From Vulcanimicrobiia bacterium (GTDB taxonomy: Bacteria > Vulcanimicrobiota > Vulcanimicrobiia > Vulcanimicrobiales > Vulcanimicrobiaceae): 8,852 nucleotides of DNA. Of the stretch, positions 1-6,415 are shown piece after piece. The stretch spans positions 1-8,852 of the forward strand of contig JANWKW010000181.1 of the NCBI GenBank assembly GCA_025451135.1, given 5' to 3'. Below the pieces are notes generated by a model. That model worked only from the letters and a program-made list of their open reading frames with translations, ran no database searches and had not been told where the DNA came from. The position numbers and the translations under genes were made by a program. Every line of letters begins with the position of its first letter. Within the stretch, counting starts at the first letter, position 1.

Positions 1-167
1 ATCTGAGACGGCACGTTGGTCCCGGTCGCATACGCGTGCGTCGAAATGCTCGCCGGAGCGCTCGGCGGCTTCGACGCCCTCGATCCGGACGTGGTGGCCC
101 AGAGGCACATCGAGCCGGCGGTAAACGCCAGCGCCAGGAACAGCGCGCGCAGCGGTCGAGCATTCAT
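1..167 (-). CDS. N-terminal part of an exported protein of unknown function, cut by the window edge
   Basis: Reading the minus strand from an ATG at 167-165 gives 55 codons without a stop up to the left edge. The first residues are MNARPLRALFLALAFTAGSM, a short positive N-terminus followed by a hydrophobic core, which looks like a Sec signal peptide. A plausible signal peptidase I site follows Leu-Trp-Ala at residues 22-24. Cys21 is preceded by Gly-Ser-Met, which is not a lipobox, so a lipoprotein is less likely. After the signal the visible part is rich in Ser, Pro and Ala, as in a linker. The start is supported by GGGGGA six bases upstream and by a promoter-like pair of hexamers further up; an in-frame GTG at 188-186 has no such support. 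The function cannot be told from this fragment. The plus-strand frame over the same bases is very Arg-rich and is judged an antisense shadow. Confidence 0.55.
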   Translation of the reverse strand, partial: MNARPLRALFLALAFTAGSMCLWATTSGSRASKPPSAPASISTHAYATGTNVPSQ

Positions 168-173
168 ATGAGT

Positions 174-179
174 TCCCCC
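174..179 (-). promoter_or_regulatory. Shine-Dalgarno site of the left-edge gene
   Basis: On the minus strand the bases read GGGGGA, six bases before the ATG at 167. This purine run decides the start of the left-edge exported protein. Confidence 0.5.
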
Positions 180-223
180 GAACCTCACGAGCGGCATCGT
201 CGCACGATTCCGCGTCTATCCGC

Positions 224-252
224 ATGGTAACGCCAACCCCCGAATTTGCCAA
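224..252 (-). promoter_or_regulatory. Possible sigma70-type promoter for the left-edge gene
   Basis: On the minus strand TTGGCA (252-247, five of six matches to TTGACA) and TACCAT (229-224, four of six matches to TATAAT) are separated by exactly 17 bases. Initiation would fall near 217, giving a leader of about 50 bases that contains the GGGGGA ribosome site. It lies in the 163-base gap between the divergent left-edge gene and the DJ-1/PfpI gene. I see no comparable pair facing the DJ-1/PfpI gene. The housekeeping consensus in this lineage is not known to me, so this is a pattern match only. Confidence 0.4.
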
Positions 253-330
253 GCCCCCGCTTGCCCGGCTCGGCTTCGCGGCTCCGCCGCGGACGCCGCG
301 GCCGCGCTCCGAGATGGGTATGACGGCTCC

Positions 331-879
331 ATGGCTGACAAACACCTCGACGGACTCCGCGTCGCGATCCTGCTCACCGACGGTTTCGAGCAGGTCGAGA
401 TGACCGAACCTCGCGCCGCCCTCGATGCGGCCGGCGCGACGACGACCCTGGTCTCGCCGAAAAGCGATACCGTCCAAGGGATGCACCACGATCAGAAGGG
501 CGACACCTTTCCGGTGGACCTGACCCTCGACAACGCCTCGGGCCGAGACTTCGACGCGCTTCTTCTGCCGGGCGGCGTCGCCAACCCGGACGCGGTGCGT
601 CTCGAACCGAAGGCGATCGGGTTCGTCGCTTCGTTCGCGGACAAACCGATCGCCGCGATCTGTCACGGCCAGTGGACCCTGATCGACGCCGGCCTAGCCA
701 AAGGCAAGCGCATGACGTCGTGGCCGTCGCTCAAGACGGACCTGCGCAACGCCGGCGCGGACTGGGTCGACGAGGAGGCCGTCACCGACGGCAACCTGGT
801 CACTAGCCGCAAGCCCGACGACATCCCCGCGTTCAACGAGGCGATGATCGGGCTCTTCGCGAAGCGCGCCCGAGCCTAG
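331..879 (+). CDS. DJ-1/PfpI family protein (class I glutamine amidotransferase-like fold)
   Basis: The 182-residue product has the length and motifs of the PfpI/YhbO branch of the DJ-1 superfamily, whose members are reported as proteases, deglycases or stress proteins; the exact reaction here is open. The N-terminal strand VAILLTDGFEQVE (11-23) supplies the conserved active-site Glu20. LLLPGG (77-82) forms the central strand and oxyanion region. The nucleophile elbow is AAICHG (108-113), with Cys111 and adjacent His112. The stretch TSWPSLKTDLRNAGADWVD (129-147) and SRKPDDIPAFN (159-169) are typical of the family. The residue after CHG is Gln114, where Pro is common in relatives. There is no signal peptide, so it should be cytoplasmic. 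The ATG at 331 fits the family N-terminus, although its ribosome site is weak. It is the only plus-strand gene I support. Its stop overlaps the stop of the convergent secretin gene. Confidence 0.93.
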   Translation: MADKHLDGLRVAILLTDGFEQVEMTEPRAALDAAGATTTLVSPKSDTVQGMHHDQKGDTFPVDLTLDNASGRDFDALLLPGGVANPDAVRLEPKAIGFVASFADKPIAAICHGQWTLIDAGLAKGKRMTSWPSLKTDLRNAGADWVDEEAVTDGNLVTSRKPDDIPAFNEAMIGLFAKRARA

Positions 880-2249
880 GACGACGGCGGGACGGCGCCG
901 GGTTCGATCACGTGCGGCGTGATGAGAAAGACGATCTCGTTGCGCTGGTGCCGGGTCGCTTTGCTCTTGAAGAACGCGCCGAGCACCGGAATATCGGCGA
1001 GCCCCGGGAGCTTGGTGACCGTTTCGGAGCTCACGTCGCGCATCAGACCGCCGAGAACGATGGTCTGATCGCTCGCCACGCGTAGGGTGGAATCGATCTT
1101 GCGATTCGCGATGATCGGAAGATTGCCCGCCGTGAACCCTTCGATCTCGCTGTACTCGGGATGGATGTCGGCGGTCACGCTGCCGTCCGGGCCGATCGTC
1201 GGCGTCAGCCGCAGCTTCACCCCGACGTCGACGAACTGCACCTGCTGTCCGCCGAAGGCCGAGTTCGAATAGACGATCGGGTATGTCTGACCGATCAACA
1301 GATCCGCCTCGCGATTGTTGAGCGCCACGAGTCGCGGCGTGGCGAGGATCTGTGCGCGACCGTGGCTGACCAAAGCGTCGAGCCGCGCGTTGACCGCGAG
1401 CGTCCCACGTGGAAAGGCATAGGCGGTCGCGCCGGCGAGCGGCTGGCCCTGGAGGTCGACGCCGCCGAACTCGAATCCGACGTTGCTGCTGTCATCCTGC
1501 GGCGTGACATCGGCGACGCGAACCTCAAAGGCGACCTGACGCCCGGCGACGTCGACGGATGCCGCGAAGGCGGCGCTAAGGCGCTGCGCATCTTCGTCCC
1601 CTCTGACGAGCAGCGCGTTTTGACTGGGGTCCGCAACGGCGACGACGCCGTCGGGGAGCTCCACCTTGAGCATCTTCAGCGCGTCCTCGGCGCGCAGATA
1701 TCGCAGCCGATAGATCCGGAAGTCGCCGGACGACGATACGGCGCCCGGCCCGTCCAGCGCCGCGACGAGCGAGCGCGCGCGGTCGACGGTAGCGCCGTCG
1801 CCGCTGATGACGATCGCGTCCGTCCGCCGATCGGGTACCACGATCGTCCCGACCGGCAAGGCCGCGGCCAGCTCCTTCGCGACGTCGGTCGGATCGGCGC
1901 GATGGAGCGTCAGGACCTGGGTCTGCGCGCCGAGAGCGCCTCCCGCAACGCCGCCGCGGTTGAACGCTTCGGATGAGCCGACGATCAGCGTCGTGCCGGT
2001 ACGGCGCACCGACAGCCCCTGCGATGTGACCAGGGCAGCCAGAGCCTCGTCGAACGTCACGCCGACGAGGTGGAGCGTCACGCGCCCCGGCGGCAACGAA
2101 GCATCCGGGATGATGTTGACGTCTCCCTCCAGCGAGAGCAGCGCTACGACGTCCGTCAGCTTCGCATCGCGCACGTCGATGTTCAGACGCACCCGAGGGT
2201 CCCCCGCGCCCAACAGGACGATGGCCAGCGCGGCGATCGCCAGTCTCAC
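876..2249 (-). CDS. pilQ: Outer-membrane secretin, PilQ/GspD family
   Basis: This 457-residue protein should form the gated outer-membrane ring through which the pilus or secreted substrate leaves the cell. Residues 1-17 are a signal peptide (VRLAIAALAIVLLGAGDP). Residues about 20-92 form an STN/N0 domain, about 110-168 an N1-type secretin domain, and about 177-235 a second small N-type domain. The C-terminal secretin barrel starts near 240, with the hallmark ILATPRLVALNNREADLLIG (301-320), VDVGVKLRLTPTI (340-352), VLGGLMRD (398-405) and a closing IPVLGAFF/FLITPHV block (420-447). There is no AMIN domain, so it is short for a PilQ; the preceding pilMNOP-type genes favour PilQ over GspD. The GTG at 2249 is chosen over longer frames because GGAGGT lies just upstream, the signal peptide starts there, and it overlaps the preceding stop as GTGA. 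It is the last gene of the operon. Confidence 0.93.
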   Translation of the reverse strand: MRLAIAALAIVLLGAGDPRVRLNIDVRDAKLTDVVALLSLEGDVNIIPDASLPPGRVTLHLVGVTFDEALAALVTSQGLSVRRTGTTLIVGSSEAFNRGGVAGGALGAQTQVLTLHRADPTDVAKELAAALPVGTIVVPDRRTDAIVISGDGATVDRARSLVAALDGPGAVSSSGDFRIYRLRYLRAEDALKMLKVELPDGVVAVADPSQNALLVRGDEDAQRLSAAFAASVDVAGRQVAFEVRVADVTPQDDSSNVGFEFGGVDLQGQPLAGATAYAFPRGTLAVNARLDALVSHGRAQILATPRLVALNNREADLLIGQTYPIVYSNSAFGGQQVQFVDVGVKLRLTPTIGPDGSVTADIHPEYSEIEGFTAGNLPIIANRKIDSTLRVASDQTIVLGGLMRDVSSETVTKLPGLADIPVLGAFFKSKATRHQRNEIVFLITPHVIEPGAVPPSS

Positions 2250-2671
2250 TGCGACCTCCGTAGTGCCAGCGTCCGGCCGTCGGAGAGACGCACGATGCGT
2301 GCGTCGACGTACGTGACGCGCGCGCCCAGCGCCGTCGAGCCTCGCATCAGGGCCACGGTCTGACCGTCGATCTCGACGAGCGCCACGGGTCGAACGCCCT
2401 CGGCGAAAGCGACCAGCACCGGCGCAGCCGCCTTGGCCGACGTTTCGGACCCGACGAGCGCGACGAACGGATCGCGGACCCGCGCCCACACACCGGCTCT
2501 CACGAGCGCGGGCGCCACCGTCGGGACCGCGACCGGCGCGCCCACCCGCTCGGTCGGGATGACCACCGACGACGATTGCGCGGCGATCGGAAGCAGCAGG
2601 CCTGCGACCGCGCACGTCACCGCGCTGATCCGCAACAGGAGCGCTCGCTCGTGAAGGCTGATGGCTCGCAT
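2246..2671 (-). CDS. PilP/GspC-like inner-membrane periplasmic bridging protein
   Basis: This 141-residue protein sits between pilO and the secretin, the place of pilP in classical clusters, where the protein links the PilN/PilO complex to PilQ. Residues about 10-32 are hydrophobic and form a membrane anchor or signal. A Pro/Ala/Val-rich linker follows (about 35-60), then RDPF (66-69) and a small beta domain (about 84-139) with VLVAFAEGVRPVALVEIDGQ and a final SDGRTLALRR. This resembles the homology region of GspC/PilP. Cys20 is preceded by Ala-Val-Thr, not a lipobox, so unlike classical PilP it does not look like a lipoprotein. I chose the ATG at 2671 because AAGGA lies six bases before it. 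The ATG at 2677 would overlap the pilO stop as ATGA and add two residues. The assignment rests mainly on position and architecture. Confidence 0.72.
   Translation of the reverse strand: MRAISLHERALLLRISAVTCAVAGLLLPIAAQSSSVVIPTERVGAPVAVPTVAPALVRAGVWARVRDPFVALVGSETSAKAAAPVLVAFAEGVRPVALVEIDGQTVALMRGSTALGARVTYVDARIVRLSDGRTLALRRSQ
2254..2259 (-). promoter_or_regulatory. Strong Shine-Dalgarno site of the secretin gene
   Basis: The minus strand reads GGAGGT four bases before the GTG at 2249. It is the best ribosome site in the operon, lies inside the end of the pilP-like gene, and fixes the secretin start. Confidence 0.75.
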
Positions 2672-2673
2672 CC

Positions 2674-3240
2674 TCATTCCTTTCTCAACGGGGCGCGGAC
2701 GGTGTATGCGTCGACGCCGACCGTGAACGCAAGCGAAGGGCGTAGTCGCGCGCCGCCGACGGGGACGATCGCGATGTCGCGCACGAAGATCAATGGATCG
2801 GCCTTCGATAAAGCCGGAAGAAACGACAAGAAACGATCGAACGATCCGCGCACGACGAGCTTGAGCTTCCTGGTCCGCAACCAGCCGTCGGCGGATCGAG
2901 CCGTCGCCGTACCGTCGGACTCCACCGACACGATCGCGATCCCGGAGTCGCGCGTCGCGTGATCCAGCGAGCGCAGCAACGGTCCGGTGTCCGCGCCGGC
3001 CTCGCGCGACGACTGTGCCGCGATATCGGATACGATATTCTTTCGTGCCGCGCGCAAGGCGACGCGATCCCTCAATATCTCTCGCGATCGTCCGATGCTC
3101 GTCTCGAGCAGCCTCGCCTGGGTTTCGGCCGCGCCAATGCGCCGCGCTTCGTGCAGCTCGATCCGCGCGTACCCGGCCGCGAGCGCCGCGACCGCGGCGA
3201 TCCATGTGGCGATGACGACCGTCCGCTGCGAGATCCGCAC
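2674..3240 (-). CDS. pilO: PilO-like inner-membrane alignment protein
   Basis: The 188-residue product has the PilO layout: a short cytoplasmic N-terminus, one transmembrane helix (about 7-25), a charged helical stretch likely to form a coiled coil (about 28-72), and a compact C-terminal domain (about 85-183) of the ferredoxin-like type. The C-terminal part contains a typical LKLVVRGSFDRFLSFLPAL segment (126-144), as in PilO proteins (strand, then the G-[ST]-[FY] helix). PilO pairs with PilN in the periplasm and links PilM and the platform to the secretin. The start is a GTG at 3240, whose G is the last base of the pilN TAG (TAGTG). Longer frames upstream only read antisense-like Arg-rich sequence inside pilN. 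The ribosome site is weak, so translation probably depends on coupling to pilN. Family identity rests on fold pattern and neighbours. Confidence 0.85.
   Translation of the reverse strand: MRISQRTVVIATWIAAVAALAAGYARIELHEARRIGAAETQARLLETSIGRSREILRDRVALRAARKNIVSDIAAQSSREAGADTGPLLRSLDHATRDSGIAIVSVESDGTATARSADGWLRTRKLKLVVRGSFDRFLSFLPALSKADPLIFVRDIAIVPVGGARLRPSLAFTVGVDAYTVRAPLRKE
2678..2682 (-). promoter_or_regulatory. Shine-Dalgarno site deciding the pilP-like start
   Basis: The minus strand reads AAGGA. It directly abuts the ATG at 2677 but stands six bases from the ATG at 2671, which favours the second ATG as the true start. Confidence 0.45.
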
Positions 3241-3788
3241 TAGTGCGGGACCAGCCAGATCGAGAACTCGAGGAGCGCTCCTCCCGGACGTTCGACCCGC
3301 GCAACGCGGTCGAGCGACGCGGATCCGAACGGCTCGCCGGATAGACGCGACATCGCCTCGGCCACGGATGACAGCCGCTGGGTTCTCCCGACGAGCGCCA
3401 GCCGCTTGCCGTCGTCGCTCAGCGAGACGAGCCATGCGTCGCGCGGCAGTTCGCGCGCCAGCGCCGCCATTCTGGCGCGAACCCGCTCCCCCGATGCCGC
3501 GATCTCCCGGAGACGCCCATCCAGAGCGCCCAGGTCGGCGACCTCCGCGGCCTCGAGCTTCTCACCCGCCAATCGCGCGTGGAGAGCGACATCCTCCGCG
3601 CCGAGCGCCGCCACCGACGCTTCGGCGTTGCTCGCTCGCCAGCGCTCGACGGACCAGCCGATCGTATCGACGATCAGCACCGTCGCGAGCGCGAGGGCTG
3701 CCGTCGCGAGCGGCCGCGAGATCCTCCAGGAGCGAAGCCGATCCATCAGCACCGCCTGCGGATCGTGGAGGAAGTCGAATGCGATCAC
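3240..3788 (-). CDS. pilN: PilN-like inner-membrane alignment protein
   Basis: The 182-residue product follows pilM directly, as pilN does. It has a short cytoplasmic tail, a transmembrane helix (about 27-46), an Ala/Glu/Arg-rich coiled coil (about 50-112) and a small periplasmic domain (about 113-182). The domain carries LPRDAWLVSLSDDGKRLALV (114-133), then GRTQRLSSVAEAMSRL (134-149), the usual PilN pattern of strand, Gly and helix. Classical PilN binds PilM through an N-terminal INLLP-type motif. Here the tail reads VIAFDFLHDP, a different sequence at the same place. The GTG start at 3788 overlaps the pilM stop as GTGA and has GTGGGA seven bases upstream. Its C-terminal codon joins pilO through TAGTG. 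The protein is expected to form a dimer with PilO. Confidence 0.86.
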   Translation of the reverse strand: MIAFDFLHDPQAVLMDRLRSWRISRPLATAALALATVLIVDTIGWSVERWRASNAEASVAALGAEDVALHARLAGEKLEAAEVADLGALDGRLREIAASGERVRARMAALARELPRDAWLVSLSDDGKRLALVGRTQRLSSVAEAMSRLSGEPFGSASLDRVARVERPGGALLEFSIWLVPH

Positions 3789-4738
3789 CGGCGATCCCAC
3801 CGCGCCAATCCGATCGCCAATCCCCAGTCGGCGGCGCCGACCAGCGCCACGTCGTCGGGATATGCGTCTGCGGAAAGGCCCGCAGGCCGGGCCGCGACCA
3901 CGCGGACGTCGCCGGCGCGCTCCAACGCCGCGCGCAATCCTGTCAGTCGCGATCCGTTGCCGAAGAGCGCGAGGCGTTCGATCGAACAATTCCGTCGCCG
4001 GGCAGAACGGACGAGCGTCGATGCCTCGGCGACGACTTCTTCGAAAGCCGCCGCACCGGCACCGGCCGCGCCGACGGAGCGCTTCCGCGTCTCGGCTGCT
4101 CGCTGTTCGACCCCGAGATCCTCGCGGATCGCCGCCGTCACGGCAGCGCCGCCGATCGGGCTCCACAACGTCGTGGGAATCCCGTCGCGCACCGCATGCA
4201 GCGTGGCGCGAGCCGTGCCGACGTCCAGGATCGCGTCGGCATCGGGGAACGCGCGGGCAAGCGCGGACCCTTCGAAATCGACGGCGCGCGCTCGCAGGCC
4301 GGCGCGCCGCACCGCCGCGGTACGGGACCGCAGCGCCCTTCCAGCCACCGCGCCCACGAGATATCCATCCAAGAGGCCGGTGACGGGACTCGTTCGGACG
4401 ATCACGTCGTTCGTCGCTCGCCCGAGGCGCCGTTCGACGTCGATGCGCGCGGCCCGTTCGCGATCGAGCGGACTCATCCGAGGAAGTTGGAGCAGGCGCA
4501 GCGATGCTACCGGTGGTCCCACCGCGCAGACGCAGTCGCGCGCGCGCACGCCGAGTTCCCCGATCATGTCTTCGATGACCGTCGCGACGAGGTCCGCGTC
4601 GACGACTTCTCCGTCCGCCGAAGAGTCGGCCGGGAGGTCGCGTGCGATCACCGCTTCGATCTCCGCCATGCGACCGGCTCCGCGCCCGTACGCGATCCGA
4701 ACCCGCGAGGTGCCGATGTCGATGCCGACGACGCTCAT
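3785..4738 (-). CDS. pilM: PilM-like actin-fold cytoplasmic ATPase
   Basis: This 317-residue protein has the actin/FtsA-like nucleotide site of PilM. Phosphate-1 is VVGIDIGTSRVRIAYG (3-18), phosphate-2 is ILDVGTARATLHAV (170-183), and the adenosine motif is LALFGNGSRLTGLRAALE (256-273). Between them, VGPPVASLRLLQLPRMSPLD (73-92) matches the PilM strand-and-loop segment. PilM forms a cytoplasmic ring on the inner membrane and binds the N-terminal tail of PilN. No transmembrane helix is seen. The usual Lys in phosphate-1 of many PilM proteins is Arg here. The ATG at 4738 overlaps the stop of the prepilin peptidase gene as ATGA, has GAGGGT just upstream, and starts the protein right at the first strand of the fold, so the much longer open frame is rejected. 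Length is slightly short for the family (about 350). Confidence 0.92.
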   Translation of the reverse strand: MSVVGIDIGTSRVRIAYGRGAGRMAEIEAVIARDLPADSSADGEVVDADLVATVIEDMIGELGVRARDCVCAVGPPVASLRLLQLPRMSPLDRERAARIDVERRLGRATNDVIVRTSPVTGLLDGYLVGAVAGRALRSRTAAVRRAGLRARAVDFEGSALARAFPDADAILDVGTARATLHAVRDGIPTTLWSPIGGAAVTAAIREDLGVEQRAAETRKRSVGAAGAGAAAFEEVVAEASTLVRSARRRNCSIERLALFGNGSRLTGLRAALERAGDVRVVAARPAGLSADAYPDDVALVGAADWGLAIGLARWDRR

Positions 4739-5337
4739 CCGACCCTCGCGAAGGCCCACAGGCCGCACGCCATCGCAGTCGCCCCGATCGCGAGAAAGGG
4801 CGCGAATGGCAGCGCTTGACCGCGCCGGACGCGGCCTGCGGCCATGAGCACTCCGGCGACGAGCCCGCCGGCCGCGAACGCGATGGCCAGAGCGAGCAGG
4901 CCGCGATCGACGCCGAGCGCCAGGCCGATAACGCCGGCGAACTTGAGGTCGCCCAATCCCATCGCGCCGCGCGAAAGCGCCAAGACCAGTCCCATGGCGC
5001 ATAGTGCGGCGGCGCAACCGAGGGCTGCCGCCGGAGCGTGCTTCGACTCGACGGCGACGAAACCGATCGCCAAGGTCGAGACGAGGAGCACGCTGTCCAG
5101 AACGACGCCGTGGCGGATATCCGTCACGACACAGATCCCCGAACCGGCGCAGAGCGCGGCGCCGGCGGGGTCGCCGCGGAGGAAGCACGCGAGGCTCGCG
5201 ACCGCCCCGAGCGCGACGATCCCATAGTCGGCGCCGTAGCAGCGCGGCGATTCGCCCAGCTCCGCGAGCCCTCGACGCGCCGCCCACGGCAAGGCGCACC
5301 AGGACCCTGCAAGGACCGCGACGGCGAACGGGCTCAC
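4735..5337 (-). CDS. pilD: Prepilin peptidase (aspartic leader peptidase), short form
   Basis: This polytopic membrane protein of 200 residues should cleave the leader of the prepilin encoded three genes upstream. The two catalytic aspartates of the type IV leader peptidase family are visible: Asp73 in VVTDIRHGVVLD (70-81) and Asp130 in GAMGLGDLKFAGVIG (124-138), which contains the GxGDxK core. Several hydrophobic helices cover the rest. Classical PilD has about 280 residues and an N-terminal cytoplasmic domain with four zinc cysteines tied to N-methylation. Here that part shrinks to about 35 residues (GSWCALPWAARRGLAELGES, then Cys33), with only Cys14 and Cys33 and no CxxC pairs. The GTG start at 5337 is backed by AAGGAT six bases upstream and a GTGA overlap. 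A longer frame upstream reads the TPR gene out of frame. Confidence 0.92.
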   Translation of the reverse strand: MSPFAVAVLAGSWCALPWAARRGLAELGESPRCYGADYGIVALGAVASLACFLRGDPAGAALCAGSGICVVTDIRHGVVLDSVLLVSTLAIGFVAVESKHAPAAALGCAAALCAMGLVLALSRGAMGLGDLKFAGVIGLALGVDRGLLALAIAFAAGGLVAGVLMAAGRVRRGQALPFAPFLAIGATAMACGLWAFARVG

Positions 5338-5780
5338 CTGTGGATCCTTCGGGCCCGCCGGCCGGCGGAACGCGCAAACGTCGCAGCGCGCGGATCGCCT
5401 CCGAGCTTCCAGGCGAGCCGGAAGTCGCGCGCGGATGCGTCGAACGAACCGGCACGCCACTCGATAAGGCCTCGATCGAAGTATCCGGGGCCGCTGCCGG
5501 CGTTCGTCCTTAGGAATCCGTTCGCGCTCCGCATCGCGGCGGCGGGGACCCTCCCGCTCGGTGAGAGCAACGCCAATAACGCATAGCGTTCCAGCTCCTC
5601 GAACGTATCGCCGCCGACGGTGCGGGCGCGGTCGTAGTAGCTCGCGGCGTCGGCAAGACGGCCGGCCCGGGCGGCGTCGTCTCCGCGCGCGAGGATCGCC
5701 GCCGCGATCGCGGTCCGCGCAAGTACCAGCACCGACCCGGCGATCGCGAGAGCGCAGGTGAATCGAACGACCGCCCTCAC
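5334..5780 (-). CDS. Small membrane-anchored TPR-like protein
   Basis: The 148-residue product has one N-terminal hydrophobic helix (about 8-30), then two tetratricopeptide-like stretches. The first is AARAGRLADAASYYDRARTV (36-55). The second is YFDRGLIEWRAGSFDASARD (100-119), ending in RLAWKLGGDP. The helix looks like an uncleaved anchor, placing the repeats in the periplasm or, less likely, the cytoplasm. TPR proteins are common helpers of pilus machines (PilF/PilW assist secretin assembly; TgpA/FimV types act elsewhere), but this one is shorter and I cannot assign it to a named family. The C-terminus is strongly basic (RSAGRRARRIHR). The GTG at 5780 overlaps the previous stop as GTGA but has a weak ribosome site. 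Position between the redox protein and the peptidase suggests a role in pilin processing or assembly; that is inference. Confidence 0.7.
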   Translation of the reverse strand: MRAVVRFTCALAIAGSVLVLARTAIAAAILARGDDAARAGRLADAASYYDRARTVGGDTFEELERYALLALLSPSGRVPAAAMRSANGFLRTNAGSGPGYFDRGLIEWRAGSFDASARDFRLAWKLGGDPRAATFARSAGRRARRIHR

Positions 5781-6415
5781 GCGAGCAGACCGTAGTAAGC
5801 GGACATCGCCAGTGCGATCGTCCCGGATGCGAACGCGACCAGGTCGGACCGTACCTTCGCGACCCCGCGGCCCGCGCAAGCCATGGCCGCCATGCCGGCG
5901 GCCGGAGCGATATGACCGAGGGTAAAGCCGCTCAGCAACACGACGGCGAAGCGCAGATCGCCGAACGCGCTAGCGGTCAAGCCGACGACGAAGGGGGTGC
6001 AACACGGCGAGAGCGTCAGCGACGCGCCCAGACCGAGCAGCGCGGCACCTCCGGCCGACGTGATCCGTCGCCGATGCGCGTGTGCCCCGGGCCGCACGAG
6101 ACACGAGATCCCGGCGCACGCAAGCACGACCGCAAGCGCGCCGTACGAAAGCGACGACCAGGCCGCCGCCCGAAGGGCGATCCCCGCGACCGTTCCATAC
6201 GCGACGTAGCCGATGCCGGTGCCGGCGGCATATGCGAGTATCGCGAAAACCACGGCACGTCGCGGCGCCCCTTCGGTCATGGCGGCGATCGCGGCGCCGC
6301 GCGCGACGGCGCACGGACCGAGGCCGCTGATGATGCCGAGTGCGGCGCTTCCGGCAAGCGCCAGGGCCGACCGATGGGCGGCCGCCTCGTACGTCCAGCC
6401 GGCCACATCCGTCAC
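5777..6415 (-). CDS. CcdA/DsbD-like transmembrane thiol-redox protein
   Basis: This 212-residue protein has about six transmembrane helices and the paired cysteine motifs of the CcdA/DsbD transmembrane family, which carries reducing power from cytoplasmic thioredoxin across the membrane. The first helix holds GIISGLGPCAVARG (27-40) with Cys35. The fourth holds ASLTLSPCCTPFVVG (131-145) with Cys138/Cys139 before Thr-Pro. GFTLGHIAPAAG (163-174) is a further helix typical of the family. A His/Arg-rich loop separates the two halves (about 108-118). The family usually serves cytochrome c maturation or disulfide isomerisation, but no cytochrome or thioredoxin-fold gene is in view. It lies directly after the prepilin, which has two cysteines. 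The GTG at 6415 overlaps the pilin stop as GTGA; a second GTG at 6406 is possible. A UreH/TauE-like transporter is the main alternative. Confidence 0.75.
   Translation of the reverse strand: MTDVAGWTYEAAAHRSALALAGSAALGIISGLGPCAVARGAAIAAMTEGAPRRAVVFAILAYAAGTGIGYVAYGTVAGIALRAAAWSSLSYGALAVVLACAGISCLVRPGAHAHRRRITSAGGAALLGLGASLTLSPCCTPFVVGLTASAFGDLRFAVVLLSGFTLGHIAPAAGMAAMACAGRGVAKVRSDLVAFASGTIALAMSAYYGLLA

Noticed and set aside
277..291. Perfect hairpin CGCGGC-TCC-GCCGCG upstream of the DJ-1/PfpI gene, considered as a terminator or operator.
   Set aside because: There is no T-tract, and the surrounding bases are almost pure G and C, so short inverted repeats are expected by chance.
907..923. Inverted repeat ATCACG-TGCGG-CGTGAT near the 3' end of the secretin gene, considered as a bidirectional terminator.
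   Set aside because: It lies in codons for the conserved ITPHVIE segment, and neither strand has a T-run after it.
2987..4819. A 610-codon open frame on the plus strand opposite pilM, pilN and pilO.
   Set aside because: Its translation is dominated by Arg, Ala, Pro and Ser without motifs, as expected antisense to high-GC genes, while the minus strand encodes clear PilM/N/O proteins with overlapping starts and stops.
3579..4847. A 422-codon plus-strand open frame opposite pilN and pilM.
   Set aside because: Ser/Arg/Ala-rich composition and no recognisable motif; explained by third-position GC bias on the opposite strand.
4739..5455. N-terminal extension of PilM by 239 codons.
   Set aside because: It reads through the prepilin peptidase gene out of frame and gives Arg-rich sequence; PilM homologues begin at the phosphate-1 strand right after the ATG at 4738.
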